Positions 44,611-57,019 of a DNA stretch of 64,000 nt are shown one piece after another (the stretch's first letter is position 1; each line of letters starts with the position of its first letter). Source of the stretch: Liolophura sinensis (Eukaryota > Mollusca > Polyplacophora > Chitonida > Chitonidae); NCBI RefSeq assembly GCF_032854445.1, contig NC_088300.1, positions 43,767,682 to 43,831,681 on the forward strand. The letters are read 5' to 3'. The notes under the pieces were generated by a model. It made no database searches. It worked only from the letters and a program-made list of their open reading frames with translations, and was not told the DNA's origin. The translations under genes and the position numbers were made by a program.

Positions 44611-45878
44611 CAATGTGAGTGCGGGAAATATAGAATTACCCCTGGTCAAAAAGTGTGTGTGTGAAAAGCCAAACCAGTCTTGCAGGAGTCTGTTATACTG
44701 CAAGTAACCTCTGAAATCTTCCACCACGTTCTCTGTGTGGCGACTAGTAGTTATAAAAAAACAAGGCAGGATTGCAAAAAACAAGCAAAAAGTCCCGCAA
44801 AACTTTTTTGTGTAAATAATCTATTCAAAGTCTAAAGACATCTTTGATCAATGTAAGATAAGGAGTGATAATGTCGGACTTAATGCGGCATGAAACATGA
44901 TTACATGACAATTTCAGATTAACTATCCATTGTGCAGAAGTGTACCTTCCTTGATTCTTTACACTAACCGATCCCTGGTGTTGATGTCTTTACTGTACAT
45001 TATACAGTATGTTTACAGTACACAAGCATCCAATCTTGTTACCTTTAGATACCATCTACAAGCAGAAAGCACTCCACCTTCTTTTCACATTTTTATTAGC
45101 CACTTTCGGCGCAACTGAATACGCAAGCAACAAGGCAAATCGATAGGTGTGTTTAAAGACTACATACGGCGGCAAAGAGCCGATGATTGACAAGAATGGG
45201 CGAAGAGATTTTTTTAGCAATGGAATTGCTTCACAAAAGACATTTTGAAGAGATCAAAGAAAACTTTGACGGCATGGTTCGTTTACGCAAATATCACACA
45301 GCTGATCTAGATATTAACCTATTAATCCTGAGCTGAAAATCAATGCAGACTTACCTACAAACTTAATTAGGTCAACCGCAGAGTTAAAAACTGTTTTGTG
45401 ACGTTACTTATGAAATCGCTTTTTCCACTTAACAGGAACACCTTCTTTATGTCGTCTTTTAATTGCAGTCGCATATCACTGAGAAAAATGCAAAAAAAAA
45501 ATTACATGCTCCCTCTTGTTTATTTATATTTCCAAGAATTCACATTACAAGATACATGTAAGACAGTGTGACGTAACCAGACAGCGAATTGAGTACCTAA
45601 GACCCGGAACCAGGCACATGTAAAGCACAGAGAAGCATTAATCGAGTAGCAGGAACTAGAGCTTCTGAGTTTGGTCTTGTATTACTGGGTCAGTTGACCG
45701 ATGATTGGTCAAGTTCTCTGTAAACGTTTTTGGAGCTATTCTGATGAATGAAATTCTCCCACCACCGGAGTCACAAGTGGAAAGTACTTCAGGTCAAGGA
45801 TTAAAGTTTGAATGAAACCAGATGAAATACCAGTCAGAGAGAGAAAAAATGAATATTTATTGTCCTGACAATTGAACA
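44610..45878. other. Unassigned sequence
   Basis: No coding pattern was recognised. A short possible acceptor (TTTTTCCACTTAACAG) is seen at ~45,419-45,434 but with no convincing exon after it. Confidence 0.35.
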
Positions 45879-46101
45879 ATGAAATTGCAATGCTGTCACG
45901 TAGCTGTCAAATTGTCAGCTACATTAAACGATGTAGAAAACGAGGGCAATACACTTTCCACATCAAACTTCGGCTATAACATGAAACATGGAACATGGAA
46001 GCATTTTCAAAGCAGACCACATCGGAAACAAGGAATCGGGGAAGCCTGTGGTGCCAGCACCAGGGTTTTCTTCTCGCGACAACATTTTGTATGTTGCCGG
46101 T
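45879..46101 (+). CDS. Weak candidate exon with a strong splice donor
   Basis: An ATG at 45,879 opens 74 codons. The frame stays open until a consensus donor, TTGCCG|GTGAGT at 46,101, and meets a stop immediately inside the presumed intron, as expected if the donor is used. The protein piece (STSNFGYNMKHGTWKHFQS) has no domain that I know. Overlapping frames on both strands are also open here, which lowers confidence. No matching acceptor exon was established. Confidence 0.2.
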
Positions 46102-46794
46102 GAGTACGATTGCTACATCAAACGGCAGAAGACATGAATTGCGGGCTCTCACTGAGAAAACAATATTACATCAAGAACAAAGAATCGTCTTTATCTCATG
46201 TTCGTTAACTTGTTAACTCTCTTAGCCAGTTCACCATTTTGAAAAGTGAAGGGCCAAACTGATGGATGATTCCAAGGAGATGCTCAAGATGTGGTGGATA
46301 CAGTTGCTAACCTCTCTAATTATACAGGTCAATATCGGAGTGGAAGAGGTTTGGTCAACGATAATATCACATAATTACAACTCTGGAAATGAGATGTGGC
46401 ATTCAGTTCCTGCAGCCATTCACGTTCATCTTCGTTTAACTATAGCTTGCGCAAAGTATTTTTAACTTAACAAGACAGGCTCTTGATAACTGATTGAGAT
46501 AGGAAAAGATTACTGGCTACACACCTGCAGAGAAACAATGGCCGTACACATGACGGAATATGTTTTATTTCAAAGCAAAACAAGCATTTGTACGTGCTGT
46601 TGGTTTTTAGATCCCTGGAAGCTTTTCTGAAAAATAAATGTAAACCCTTTTAACCGTATTAGAAGCTGTTGATCCGCACATGCAATGGATCAAGTAAATA
46701 TAAAATATAATAGAAATATTTATATGAGTTAATTACTGTTATGATCAATACCTATTTTTGCCAGTGAATAAAAGATATGCAAATTTACCACCTT
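46102..46794. other. Unassigned sequence
   Basis: A good acceptor-like stretch (CTCTCTAATTATACAG) ends near 46,327. Joining it to the preceding candidate donor gives a frame that stops within about a dozen codons, so I do not call an exon. Confidence 0.3.
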
Positions 46795-47297
46795 TTGCAT
46801 GTGTGAGAGAAGTGGAATAAAGGTACAAACTAACGGCCCTTTGAATGTGTGACTGAGGTGCAATAAAGGGGCAGACGAACCGCCTTTTGCATGTGTAAGT
46901 GAGGTGGAATAAAGGTGCAGACTATCCGCCCTTTTGCATGAGTAAGTGGAGTGGAATAAAGATGCAGACTAACCTCCCTTTACATGTGTGAGTGAAGTGC
47001 AAGAAAGGTGTAGACTAACCGCCCTTTACATGTGTAAGTGAAATGGAATAAAGGTGCAGACTATCCGCCCTTTTGCATGTGTAAGTGGAGTGGAATAAAG
47101 GTGCAGACTAACCTCCCTTTACATGTGTGAGTAAAGTGCAAGAAAGGTGCAGATTAACCGCCCTTTACATGTGTGAGTGAAGTGCAAGAAAGGTGTAGAC
47201 TAACCGCCCTTTACATGTGTAAGTGAAATGGAATAAAGGTGCAGACTAACTGCCCTTTTGCATGAGTAAGTGGAGTGGAATAACGATGCAAACTATA
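46795..47297 (+). repeat. 46-bp minisatellite with a three-unit higher-order period
   Basis: There are about 11 units of 45-48 bases, each like GCATGTGTAAGTGGAGTGGA, ATAAAGGTGCAGACTAAC, CGCCCTTTT. Three subtypes recur in order: GTGAAATGGAATAA, GTGGAGTGGAATAA and GTGAAGTGCAAGAA, with one extra copy of the last. The ~139-base period shows the array grew by copying trimers. Confidence 0.85.
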
Positions 47298-47299
47298 GA

Positions 47300-48500
47300 A
47301 TATTTTCGATGAACAAGTGAAATTTGTCAGAATCGATACGACAGATCTTGTTGTTACAAACTAGGATCTTCACATGGATGCCAACGAGGATAGCATAATT
47401 GGCAAACATGCATTATTTTCACAAATACCACATTTACAAAGCTACATTAAGCAAATCGTTCGCCGCCTTTGATCAACACATATGCGACATTTGTGAAAAA
47501 TTTTGCCTAAAATACACCCCTTTCAAACCGAAGAGGTTTTATTCATTTTTTTTTTATTAATGGATTAATGGTCTTACGCGTCACTGAAGGATATTTCACT
47601 TTGTTGACAACTGCCAAGTAAACGTAAAGAGATAGTCGACCAAAGCTTAGAGGAAACTATTGCAGCTTGCAACCGACCTGGAAACCTTCCGGACAGCTAC
47701 ACCGATTTAGTTGATCTTTGATTCTAACAGGCGAGCGCCTCCTTTGCTCGGTCAGCAAGGGCTCTTGAATAAATGAGAAGTTATACAATCATTGTAACGT
47801 ATGTTATTTAAATATTTTGTAAAGGGGGAAAAAGATTCAAAATATCAAATGTGCTTTAAAAAAAAAACAAGAACAAATCCTTTTGCTTCACAGCAGGCAG
47901 AAATCCAAACGCGTGAGGTAGAATTATCTTTGAAAGTTTAACTTGCTGGTATTGATTTCAGAGTTTCACATTTTTTGCAGACCTCTCAGCACTACTTCAC
48001 CATCCATAGGCTTTCAACAGACTTTGGTTCTTTTTAAGCTTTAGTAGCTCCTGGCTGATGACAATTCAAAATTAAATGAAGTCTCGTTTGAAATCTTTAA
48101 TGTCACCGCTCTTTTAAAGAGGACGTTTTCTGAATTACGCAGAAACACCCACTGGTTTAGACAGAGCCCCAGGCTTGCTGGTCGAAGTCGCTTTGCTGTC
48201 TCCGACGGTTGTGTGGTAAGAATGAGGAAAATGGCAATATTTAAGTGATCAATCTATGCAATTGTGCTATTAGAAATGACATGGTCGTTGTCATGACATT
48301 ACTGACAAACTATTGTAATGTTCCTGATCTGTAAGAGATATACTCTGGCAGTAAGAAAGCAACGCACATGTCAATAAGGAATTTAATCGTAATTTTACCA
48401 CACTATCCTGAGTCGTTTCACAGTTAAAGGTGTGGTTTGTTAGTCTGGGTCTGCAGAGTTCATAAGGCCATGTGAGCTGTACATTTTTGGACAAGTACCT
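47300..48500. other. Unassigned sequence with a possible small exon near 48,155-48,225
   Basis: Most of this stretch shows nothing. At 48,120-48,230 a GC-richer patch lies between an acceptor-like GAATTACGCAG and a donor-like GTGTG|GTAAGAATG on the plus strand. The patch end resembles 49,590-49,625 (AAGAATG-GAGGAAATGGC), so it may instead be a small duplicated repeat. Confidence 0.25.
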
Positions 48501-48502
48501 GT

Positions 48503-48703
48503 TTGGGTATAGAACACATGCGACAGGCTAAAGGTCGTCTGGTCGAGTATATCCTACCCTACATCACGCCCTTCTATTCTGACGTCGGATCTGCTCAAGC
48601 AACAATTGTCACGATTCAAATCCAAATCTGCTCAAAATCTTGCGAATTTGTAAACAGTCTCCATTGTTCTCATATGATGGCCAAACTTATCTTAAGTAAG
48701 TTC
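48503..48703 (+). CDS. Weak candidate exon
   Basis: A 67-codon plus-strand frame starts MGIEHMRQAKGRLVEYILPY and ends at a donor-like TTAA|GTAAGTT near 48,694. Composition is more protein-like than in neighbours. There is no domain, and no acceptor or partner exon was established, so it may be chance. Confidence 0.18.
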
Positions 48704-49063
48704 TAACGGATTAAAACCAGGGCAAATTACATCAAGACTGGTAGTACAAGATGAAGGAAGATGGTAGTTATCCCGACAGACAGAGGCGGTATGCGAGATT
48801 TGACCATTTGCCAGACGTATGGTGTGTTCCATTGACTCAGTTCACATCTTACACAGCCTGACGTATCTGTATTTCTATACTTACAAGGTACATTGTTTTA
48901 GTTAATGTGAAAACTACTCTCGTGATCGTATGGCAATATCATGATTAAATTCTAAACTGATATTTGCCTCACTGTCGTAAATGGTTTATGACATGAAAAC
49001 CTTTTAGAGGTTTTGGTATTTTAAGCAACCAATACAGAAATGAATTCAAAAGTTAAAAACATT

Positions 49064-49257
49064 TTATTTTACAAATACGGCAGTTTTCATTAGTGGAGCA
49101 TCTTTCCGAAACAAGATTTGGCAACATGTTGCCTTGTTTACGTTTTCGTTGTGAATGGCATTCATCAAGTTGATGTCACTTCGCGGCGAGTTCGAAGAAG
49201 ACCTCCAAAACAGCAATACCGGATTCCTCGTCTTGAAATAGGAAGGTTCCAGTGCTA
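49064..49257 (-). CDS. Weak candidate terminal exon with poly(A) signal
   Basis: On the minus strand an AG at ~49,257 is followed by an open frame STGTFLFQDEESGI, then AVLEVFFELAAK and a TGA. A possible 3' UTR ends in AATAAA at ~49,066-49,071. A second, longer frame (65 codons) covers the same DNA. The acceptor tract is weakly pyrimidine-rich. The family is not recognised. Confidence 0.2.
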
Positions 49258-49269
49258 GCAATTATATAC

Positions 49270-49940
49270 AACCAATTGTTTGAGGAAAAACACTGCGCAG
49301 TTTGTGTCAAAGAAAGCTATGTTTGCAAATCATGATTTTTGTTCGCTTCCTTGTCTTCACATTCAGGGCGTAAAGCATGGCAAAACTCTCTATCATTCAA
49401 ACCAAGCCGAAGAGGTCTGAGAAACTGGAACATAAACAGTCAGCTGGACATAACGTCAAAACTCTTGTTATGCCGCTTTGTGAACATATCCGAACACCCA
49501 CAGTTTTGAACAAGTCTCCCGACATGTTTTTGAACAAGTCACCAGTCTCCGTTGGTGTCACTTTATGTCTGGCCTTCAAGGCTTGTTTGCCTAAGAATGG
49601 AGGAAATGGCCGTATTTGAATAATAAGGCAGTAATGGATCTTGTACTCAGTACTTTAAGTTTGATGTTAAAAGATACGTTACATTGCTGAGCTTACTTTT
49701 AACTCTGCCTTTAACAGATGGATAAGCATTCAAAAAGCCAGCCAAGTGCCTCAAGAGACAAAAGATTGATCAGATCAGATTTTTACCTTATCTAGAACGA
49801 TCCGCCTGTTTTTCTCTTGACAATGGGTGTAGTAGGGGACACAGTCGTCTGGAAGCAATTGTTAACTGTTTAACCAGAATGAAAATTTTCGTAAATTACC
49901 TGTAAACGTAAATGAAATCATCAACAATTGTGTGGATTGG
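49270..49940. other. Unassigned, open on both strands at 49,377-49,619
   Basis: A pyrimidine-rich acceptor (TCCTTGTCTTCACATTCAG) on the plus strand precedes an 80-codon frame. On the minus strand TTCCTCCATTCTTAG precedes a 64-codon frame over the same bases. Both cannot be read with confidence, and neither has a known domain, so no gene is called. Confidence 0.3.
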
Positions 49941-49968
49941 AGCTGAACAAGCAATTTCTTGTTCAGCT
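49941..49968. other. Hairpin, 11-bp perfect stem
   Basis: AGCTGAACAAG pairs with CTTGTTCAGCT around the loop CAATTT. There is no T-tract or gene context, so no function is claimed. Confidence 0.6.
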
Positions 49969-49969
49969 G

Positions 49970-51465
49970 TATGTATATGTAATGTTTTTTCGAAATATTT
50001 ACATAATTTTCAACCAATTCACACATTAAATCGGTGAAATAAGAACGGAATGGTACTGATTTATATAATTGCAAATACAGATGCACAGAAATTTTGTGTA
50101 CATTTACATTATTTTCCTATAAAAATCAATATATATAAATCGCAGAAGCAATTCCTGTAAAATTTATCTGGCTTAAAATTTATTAAAGGACAGTATTTAA
50201 CAACTGATGATAAAAGTTTCACATTAAAATCGCTAACAATATCGGATAGTCAGTTTTCCCTGACACAGGGTTAAATCACGGATTCAAGAATCACACGAAT
50301 ATGGGTATCAAAGACAAGAATTATACATCTGAATATCTTACAGATTCTCATGTTCTGCCTCAGTACACGGTGTTATGAGGGTCGTGTCGTCAGCAGGCTA
50401 TGTTGATAGGCCTATGTCGTTTCCACATCATTGTGTTGTTTTAAAGACCAGCCTGTCCAGCCACGGGAAACATTTTGACATCTGTCACAGAAAATCGAAA
50501 GTCATCTCTAAATACAAAACATGTGCTTCGCTTTCACTTTTTCTAGATAAACGACTGTTCCTGTTCCCGTCGGTGGAAACTCCCTTCAGCAGTTTTCACC
50601 CGTGCCTCAATTTGTCCGTGACTCTCAGTATTAAAGTTAACATGTGTGTATGAGTTCCCAGGGTGGGCCTTTGTCTACTTTTCTTCTGATCGTTTGGACA
50701 CACGAGGTATTGTCCCAGATTCGGATACGTAATCTCGAGATTCGGAATCCTTGTGGCAATAAGCTGGCGGCAGCGCTCGATATTTAGGTGGTATTACATG
50801 AAGTTCTTTGGAAAGAATTTGCCTGCCAATAAAATGCTTTTCATATTGAGCGCAGTATGTGTGTCGGGAAAGGGGGTGGGGGGCGACCTGTGCGTCACAT
50901 ATGAACTAATTACAGGAACTTCTGGGGTATAAAGTTACTAAAGTTAATCTGGTGCAGTTTGTTGTGCGTGTAAGCTGGTGAAGAGAACAGTGATCAACCC
51001 AGCTTGGACTCAGGTGGCGTAGTACTAAGGTATTACAAGAGAACAGTGAAAGAAATAATGGTTTCACGAATTAAAGACAAATAATACTTTAGCGTGACAT
51101 GTCAAGAAAGATCATTAACTAAATCAAAAATAGTTTGATTTATTTTTCTGGAATATTTTTCAGTCCAGCAAAGTACATTTAAAACTTTGGATTCTAACGT
51201 GGTCTTTCCTGATCATACTGGAACCAGTAATGTCACTCGAGTTTTTTGCCACTTGCTATATTTTATCATTCATAATGCATCTTCATTTAGGGCTATGAAT
51301 GCATGCAACAAATGGTTCTTGAAACGAGCATTTCAGATGAAAAAAATATTGCTGTGACGTCACTGAAACTTCAGCGTCCCAACAGACCACCATGTTTTAA
51401 ATGTATTTTAGTCGGTTAGAAAAATCCCAAAAAGTAAATCAAACTATTCTCCGGGAGAGTTTTTA
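49970..51465. other. Unassigned sequence
   Basis: A 92-codon plus-strand frame at 50,375-50,653 is of average composition without motif or splice support. A G-rich stretch GGGGGTGGGGGGCGACC lies near 50,872-50,889. A TGACGTCA octamer lies near 51,354. Nothing else was recognised. Confidence 0.35.
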
Positions 51466-51487
51466 ATGGTCTCAGATCTGAGACCAT
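51466..51487. other. Perfect 22-bp palindrome
   Basis: ATGGTCTCAGA is followed directly by its reverse complement TCTGAGACCAT with no loop. A palindrome of this length is unlikely by chance in 64 kb. It could be a dimeric protein-binding site or the collapsed centre of an inverted repeat. Flanks do not extend the symmetry. Confidence 0.75.
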
Positions 51488-51489
51488 AC

Positions 51490-52385
51490 TTTATTTTAGT
51501 GTAGTCTTTGCCTTTAAACAACATACTGGTACACACAAATGGGATTTCATAGATCCCCCTATGCTGTACGCTATACACCATGAAGTATTAGAAGTCAATA
51601 AATCCCAGTGGATGCTACTTACAGATAACGACCTTTCGAGACCAAAGCCACTAGCTTAAATTACTCCAGCTTTGGGAGGGCTTAATTAAGTCACGCAAAC
51701 ACAGCCGTTAATCCGACTGATATCCTGGTCAAAGCAGTGAGCTGGCTGGATTGTCTTTCCACCACAGCTGGGTTTTGTCCACCGTTTGTGTGTGGCTCGT
51801 TTGAATGATAGATCGTGGTCTAAGATCAATAAAACCTTATTGAAAGGACGCAAGCGTGCGTGCAGATAATTTGTGTCATGGAGATCTGTTTTTTGGACAA
51901 AATTCTGAGATATTAAGATTATTTTAGATTATTAGCCTTTAGAAAGACTAATCGTTACATTACAAACAAAAACGTTATTGGTATTTACTTGTAGGGACTA
52001 GTTGTATTTTTAGGAGTAAATTATTATCAGTGGTTCCCTGATCTTACACCCGGAACCAATCTCATATTTCTTTAAACTTTAATATCTTGGTCTCTACAAG
52101 AAATTGCTTAAATGCCAGGATTCAAATTTGGTAAAAAAAAAAAATTAAAACCGCAAATGTAAATGCGTCATTAATAGGGATGTTACATTTCTAATATCTT
52201 CTAAATAGCTTAATGGCGGTGATTGGCATTGCTTTTATGTGAATGTATGTTAAATGTGATCACAACACAGCATTATGAGTACTTCAGTGATGATCAGTGA
52301 CATCTAATATATTGTAATTGTCCAACATCACTGCATTTATTGATGTGTAAATTGCTACTATTTATGTATTTACACGAGCAGGTAA
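51490..52385. other. Unassigned AT-rich sequence
   Basis: No gene, repeat unit or strong hairpin was recognised. Confidence 0.35.
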
Positions 52386-52720
52386 AATAAAACCCTAACT
52401 GAGGTAAACTGACAAGAGGCTGTATTTCACCAGTACCATGTGACCATTTGCCAGCTATCACACTGTCGTCGCTACTCTGGTATTACTCTCTATGTTGTAC
52501 GTCTTTAATTATATTTACTGTAGCACTTCTGCTTAAGTTGTTGTTCGCTGGGAGGGGGCGTGTCCATTGCCAGTTTTTAAGCATGTAATGAACAACTGGG
52601 ATAAACTGTAACTGAGGTAAATTAGCAGGTGGTCGGATTTCAGTTGTAAATATGCGTGGCCATTTGAGAATAATCACACCTCTAATTTTTGTTTGTATGC
52701 TGTAGCCTTTTATATTTATG
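52385..52720 (+). repeat. Diverged tandem duplication, period about 220 bp
   Basis: AACTGAGGTAAACTGACAAG and GACCATTTGCCAGCTATCAC in the first half correspond to AACTGAGGTAAATTAGCAGG and GGCCATTTGAGAATAATCAC in the second. Only about 100 bases of each unit align well, so it is an old duplication. Confidence 0.5.
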
Positions 52721-55700
52721 ATTCCTTCATGACGATGAAGGATCCAGTAAATCTCATATTAGTTTTGTCTGTTGACTCATAAAGCACACCAAAATAAAAT
52801 GCATAATCGCTATTCCTTTTTACTTCACGAGTTTTGTATTCTTTAATATGCCTCTCTATTTATGTCGATGTATATGTTTTGAAGAAAGAGTAAGGAACAG
52901 GTGTTCCTGTCAGTGAACGACTAATTAACTATCACCAGTGTATTGACCTGATAAAACCACCTTGCAATTCCAACTCACAGTTTTTGTTGATGGCTGAACA
53001 TGATCCAGCTATAGGTTTGAAAATTGTGTTCACAACGTTTACAATCTGTAACATTCACGTTCTTAATTGAACCAGAGAAATCTTGGAACTCTGTCTTACT
53101 AGCCTTCTTGCGTGAAGACAACTGGCAGCATAGAACGTCACAACTTTCAATTTTACACCATAGCCCGCTTGACATTTTTTGTCTGGTTTTATCCAAGTTT
53201 TAATGTATTTCATGAACAGCTGTCTCTTCTGCAAAAGAAGATGTTTTTCTCTCACAAACTAGCCTTTTAGCAATGACGTCGTTTGGTGAAACTAGCTTCC
53301 AGTGGTTCCACTGAGCCAGCAGGGTTATCCCAGACCCTCCAATTCCTCCATGTTCCTTCAGGTTCTGTCTGTTTTCCGCCAACAATATATTCTTGAATGC
53401 ATTGTGAAATACTAAACAGATATATAAGTAAATAAACCCGCTGCAAAATAATATTGGATTGGCCCATTGATTATTTTTACATATGTCAATTTTGTGTTTT
53501 TGATGCACAAATATTGCTTCAGTGATTTGATATTCCATTGAAAGAGTACTCTGTGCCATGTCCAATTGCCACGCTCAAAATTAGACAGATGTTCCCACAT
53601 TTTGAAAATAAAAAAGAGTGTTTTCCGTTGCTGCTTTCTTCTTTGTTTTTGTCTGATGAATGGATCAAGCTTAATGAAGGTGTAGCTATTTATCGGATGC
53701 GAAGGTGAGAGGTGATAACACTGATATGGTATCTGGTAATAAATGGGCAATATTGAACGGGACAAAAGCATATGAACAGCATTCGGGGCTGGGCACAGCT
53801 GTACGGCATCTCGTTAACGCTGGCTGTGGATCATTAGCTGCAGGCAGGTGAAACCAAACGGACTATGTTCTACAATTCCTTGACCATTCACATGTAGGAT
53901 TTCCCCCTTAGCCCATGTGATTTGTAGCTATCACATCCACACTCGATCATGTACCGGAACCATTTAGAATCCGCAAACAGACATGGAAATGCAGGTTGTA
54001 ATTTCGTTATTGACTAGCGGCGCGTTTCGACAGCTCTCTTGCTTCGCTTATAATTCAAGAACAAGTATTTGTATTCAATTCTTTACGATCAGTTAATTGT
54101 AGTGCACCGTCACAAGGTTTTGATTTTTGAAAAGAATTAACGTTTGCGGTATTGAGCAAACAGATAAATTCAGCGTAGAGTAAATTACTGTTTCATTTCT
54201 TTGACTTTGTTTCGTGTTCTTTGACACATTTAATGTGTGTGCAACACCATTCTTGAGAATTTGTCTTTTATTTTACTGTGTTTAGATATGAAGATGAAGG
54301 AAGCAGAGTGCCAAGAATAAACCGTTGTCAGAAACCTGACAAAAGTACCTTTTGTGGGAATTTATCGTCAATCCTTTAATATTGTAAACCAGATAGACTA
54401 AGTCTAATCTCTTTCCAATGTGTGATTCTATGGAAAGTTGATATTATTTCGTTGCTGGACGACCATTTACCCAATTTATTATAATGTCATCGGTGCTGTG
54501 GTTTTATTGTGCATTTTGTAGTGTGTGAAATGTAATCAGTATTTGAATATCGAGGATTTCCATCCAGTCGCCGATCTCGATGACGTATTTCCATAACACA
54601 CAAATCGTGTTATCTTGGAATGGGAGAGGTCTGGGACAAGCAGTTCATTTGTGAAATGGTAGATGTTCCTTTAGTGAAGACGACATCGTCATTTCCACTT
54701 CTCGGAACCAAGTGTTTTTCTTACTGTGATGAATTGGAAGATAAGCTGTATTGTTTACACGGAGTGGGAATACATCTGGCGAATTGAGAAAAGGGCTCTC
54801 TGATAGATCATAAGTGCAAGTAAAAGCGACTGAAGAGACTCGTATTTAGATTTAACTCTGGCTTAACTTTAATATACTTTTGAACAACCGACCCCTTGTA
54901 TATAGCTTTATCCTGAAGGACAGGGCTTTTCTGACTGTATAGGACTGTATTAAACTTCTTACTGCCTTATGCTTATGTAAAATTACGCACACTTCAAAAT
55001 AAAACACTTTCATTTTTAACCGTACTAAATGTAATTAGGTATTAGCGCTTATTCTTCGTACGACAACTAACGCCTTCATGGAAAGGCATTTGTCTAAAAG
55101 GCGTACTTATTCATTAACAATATTTTTTTTACTTTATCCAAGTGTACTTTGTATATGACATCAGTTTATGTAAAGGCTAACATGAGTATTATTTTTGATA
55201 TCGTTCTGGGTGTTCAAAACAGAAACTTATATTAGTTATCAACCAAAACGGACGTCCCCGATCAATAATCACAAGGTCAATTCCCAAAATAACATTCAGC
55301 ATAAACCACCGAAGAACTAGGAAAGTACACAGAGTATGAAATTAAGACGGATTTTTTAAAAATGTTCTAGGCCATTGAATGAGATCGATATCCAACTTGT
55401 ATATCATGCTAGTGTGTAAGTTGTCGATAATTAAAATATTAATGAGCGATGAGTCCCCAGCACTCAGATAAGCTGAATTAGACACAATTATGAAGCTGAG
55501 TACCGAGGATTCTGTACACTTTGTCCATATTTATTTGCAAGCGAATTATACTCATTGTAAAACTTCATGGACATCGTTTTGACACATTAATATTTGTGGC
55601 AATATCTTGACAATGTGATGTTGGTTGAAATCAATACATAACACCCAGGGTCTAACAAAACTCGTCAAGGCTAGATATGTACATGCTATATGCAGGGGTC

Positions 55701-55930
55701 TTTAATATATAATATACTATATATAGCCAAGTAAGGTTAACTTACAATGTCAAAATGGAAACTATCCCCTTGGTCATAAAGTCGACGTCTTAGGAAACGG
55801 TTTTGGTATTTGTTCAAATACAAGTCCAGATAAGATGTAGCATGTAGAGAGTCTGTAGTCTGTAGAGAGACGTGTTTGACAACAATTCGTATATAAGGGT
55901 TGTAAGATCATCATTATAATGTCTAGTGAC
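52720..55930. other. 3.2 kb without a recognised gene
   Basis: The only notable part is 52,975-53,771 on the minus strand, with overlapping frames of 60-121 codons. There, a pyrimidine-containing acceptor-like TTTATTTACTTATATATCTGTTTAG region and a donor-like AAACT|GTGAGTTGG near 52,976 could bound an exon. However, the best frame has an internal stop and no known domain. The rest is AT-rich and featureless to me. Confidence 0.3.
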
Positions 55931-55938
55931 CGAAAAAG

Positions 55939-56893
55939 ATGGAGTCTAATGAAGATTACTTTTTAATAATTTCTTCACATAGTCGTATTCATCCAAGAAT
56001 AAGTATAGCTCAGCCTAAAAAGGGGGCAAAATTTGTTCCATTGGGATATCTGTACATCGGTGACATATGGTTTAATGTTAATAATGAGAATTTCAAGAAA
56101 CTCAATAAACAACGAGACATCCCAGAAATTACGTAGACCACGTAGACAAATTTCTGACAGAAAATTCTCCTCTAAGAGTTTTGTGAAATATTTCTATCAT
56201 GATTATGGAATACAGTCTACCGTCTTTGAAGAAAGCAGAGGAATCTTGAATAAGTTTAGGGAGAAAACACTGGCCATCGAGCAAGCGAATTCAAAGCACA
56301 TATTCGAATGTGAAAATCAATCATATCGAATGAGATTGCGTTCGAGAAGAGATTATATCAGGGATGACATTTTACGACATGTCAGCAGAGCACGCTTGTT
56401 TATTCCGTCCGCATATCTGCATATTTTCAACCTTATCTAGTTATTTCAGTGTAAAAACGATATTCGAGAGATATTATCTAAGAGGAGACAGCTGCGGACA
56501 AGTGTTGTCTCGTCGGTACCTCTGGATTGCGGAAAATCTTGATTTACCGTCAAGGTTTATTCCTGATTTGACCGATGAGGAAGAGAGGTTACGTAATTGT
56601 CGGCATATCTGAATAGGAACATCCTGAAAGTTGTCGACGTGAGAGCGTTGAGAAGGGAACAAATCTACACAAAATTATTCCAGTCTTTTTGGATTATTTG
56701 CCACAATTCCAATTTAAAACATCTCGCCTGATAAAACTTCGTGGTTATTTCCTTGCAGGCAGCAACATAAAGGAAAAGCTGTCTTTATTCTATCCAAAAT
56801 TATATGACAAAAAGACATACAGAGTGGATAAGAAAACTTCACTCTGCATCCGGGTAGTATCTTTAATCATACTTCATCATTTGTATCTTTAAT
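55939..56893 (+). pseudogene. Frame-shifted protein-like region, family unknown
   Basis: Four successive plus-strand segments in different frames have rich, charged, protein-like composition: 55,939-56,136 (MESNEDYFLIISSHSRIHPR), 56,033-56,440 (KSFVKYFYHDYGIQSTVFEE), 56,364-56,612 (RYLWIAENLDLPSRF, then DLTDEEERLRNC) and 56,689-56,892 (KLRGYFLAG, then LFYPKLYDKKTYR). Such contiguity over 950 bases in an otherwise AT-driven region suggests one broken coding sequence or several exons. A TATA-like GTATATAAGG lies ~55 bases before the first ATG. No domain was recognised. It ends shortly before the 116-bp satellite. Confidence 0.35.
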
Positions 56894-57019
56894 CATATTT
56901 CATGGGATGTATCTTTAATCATACTTCAAGTGGGAGAACGGGTATAATACTTATTCATGCTTCTTTCATTTAATAAGCAAGACATGCGGGTTCTATTTTA
57001 ATCATAATTTATCATAATT

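Noticed and set aside
52975-53771. Possible minus-strand gene with frames up to 121 codons
   Set aside because: The frames overlap in different registers, the best one has an internal stop at ~53,200, and no family was recognised. Candidate splice sites are weak.
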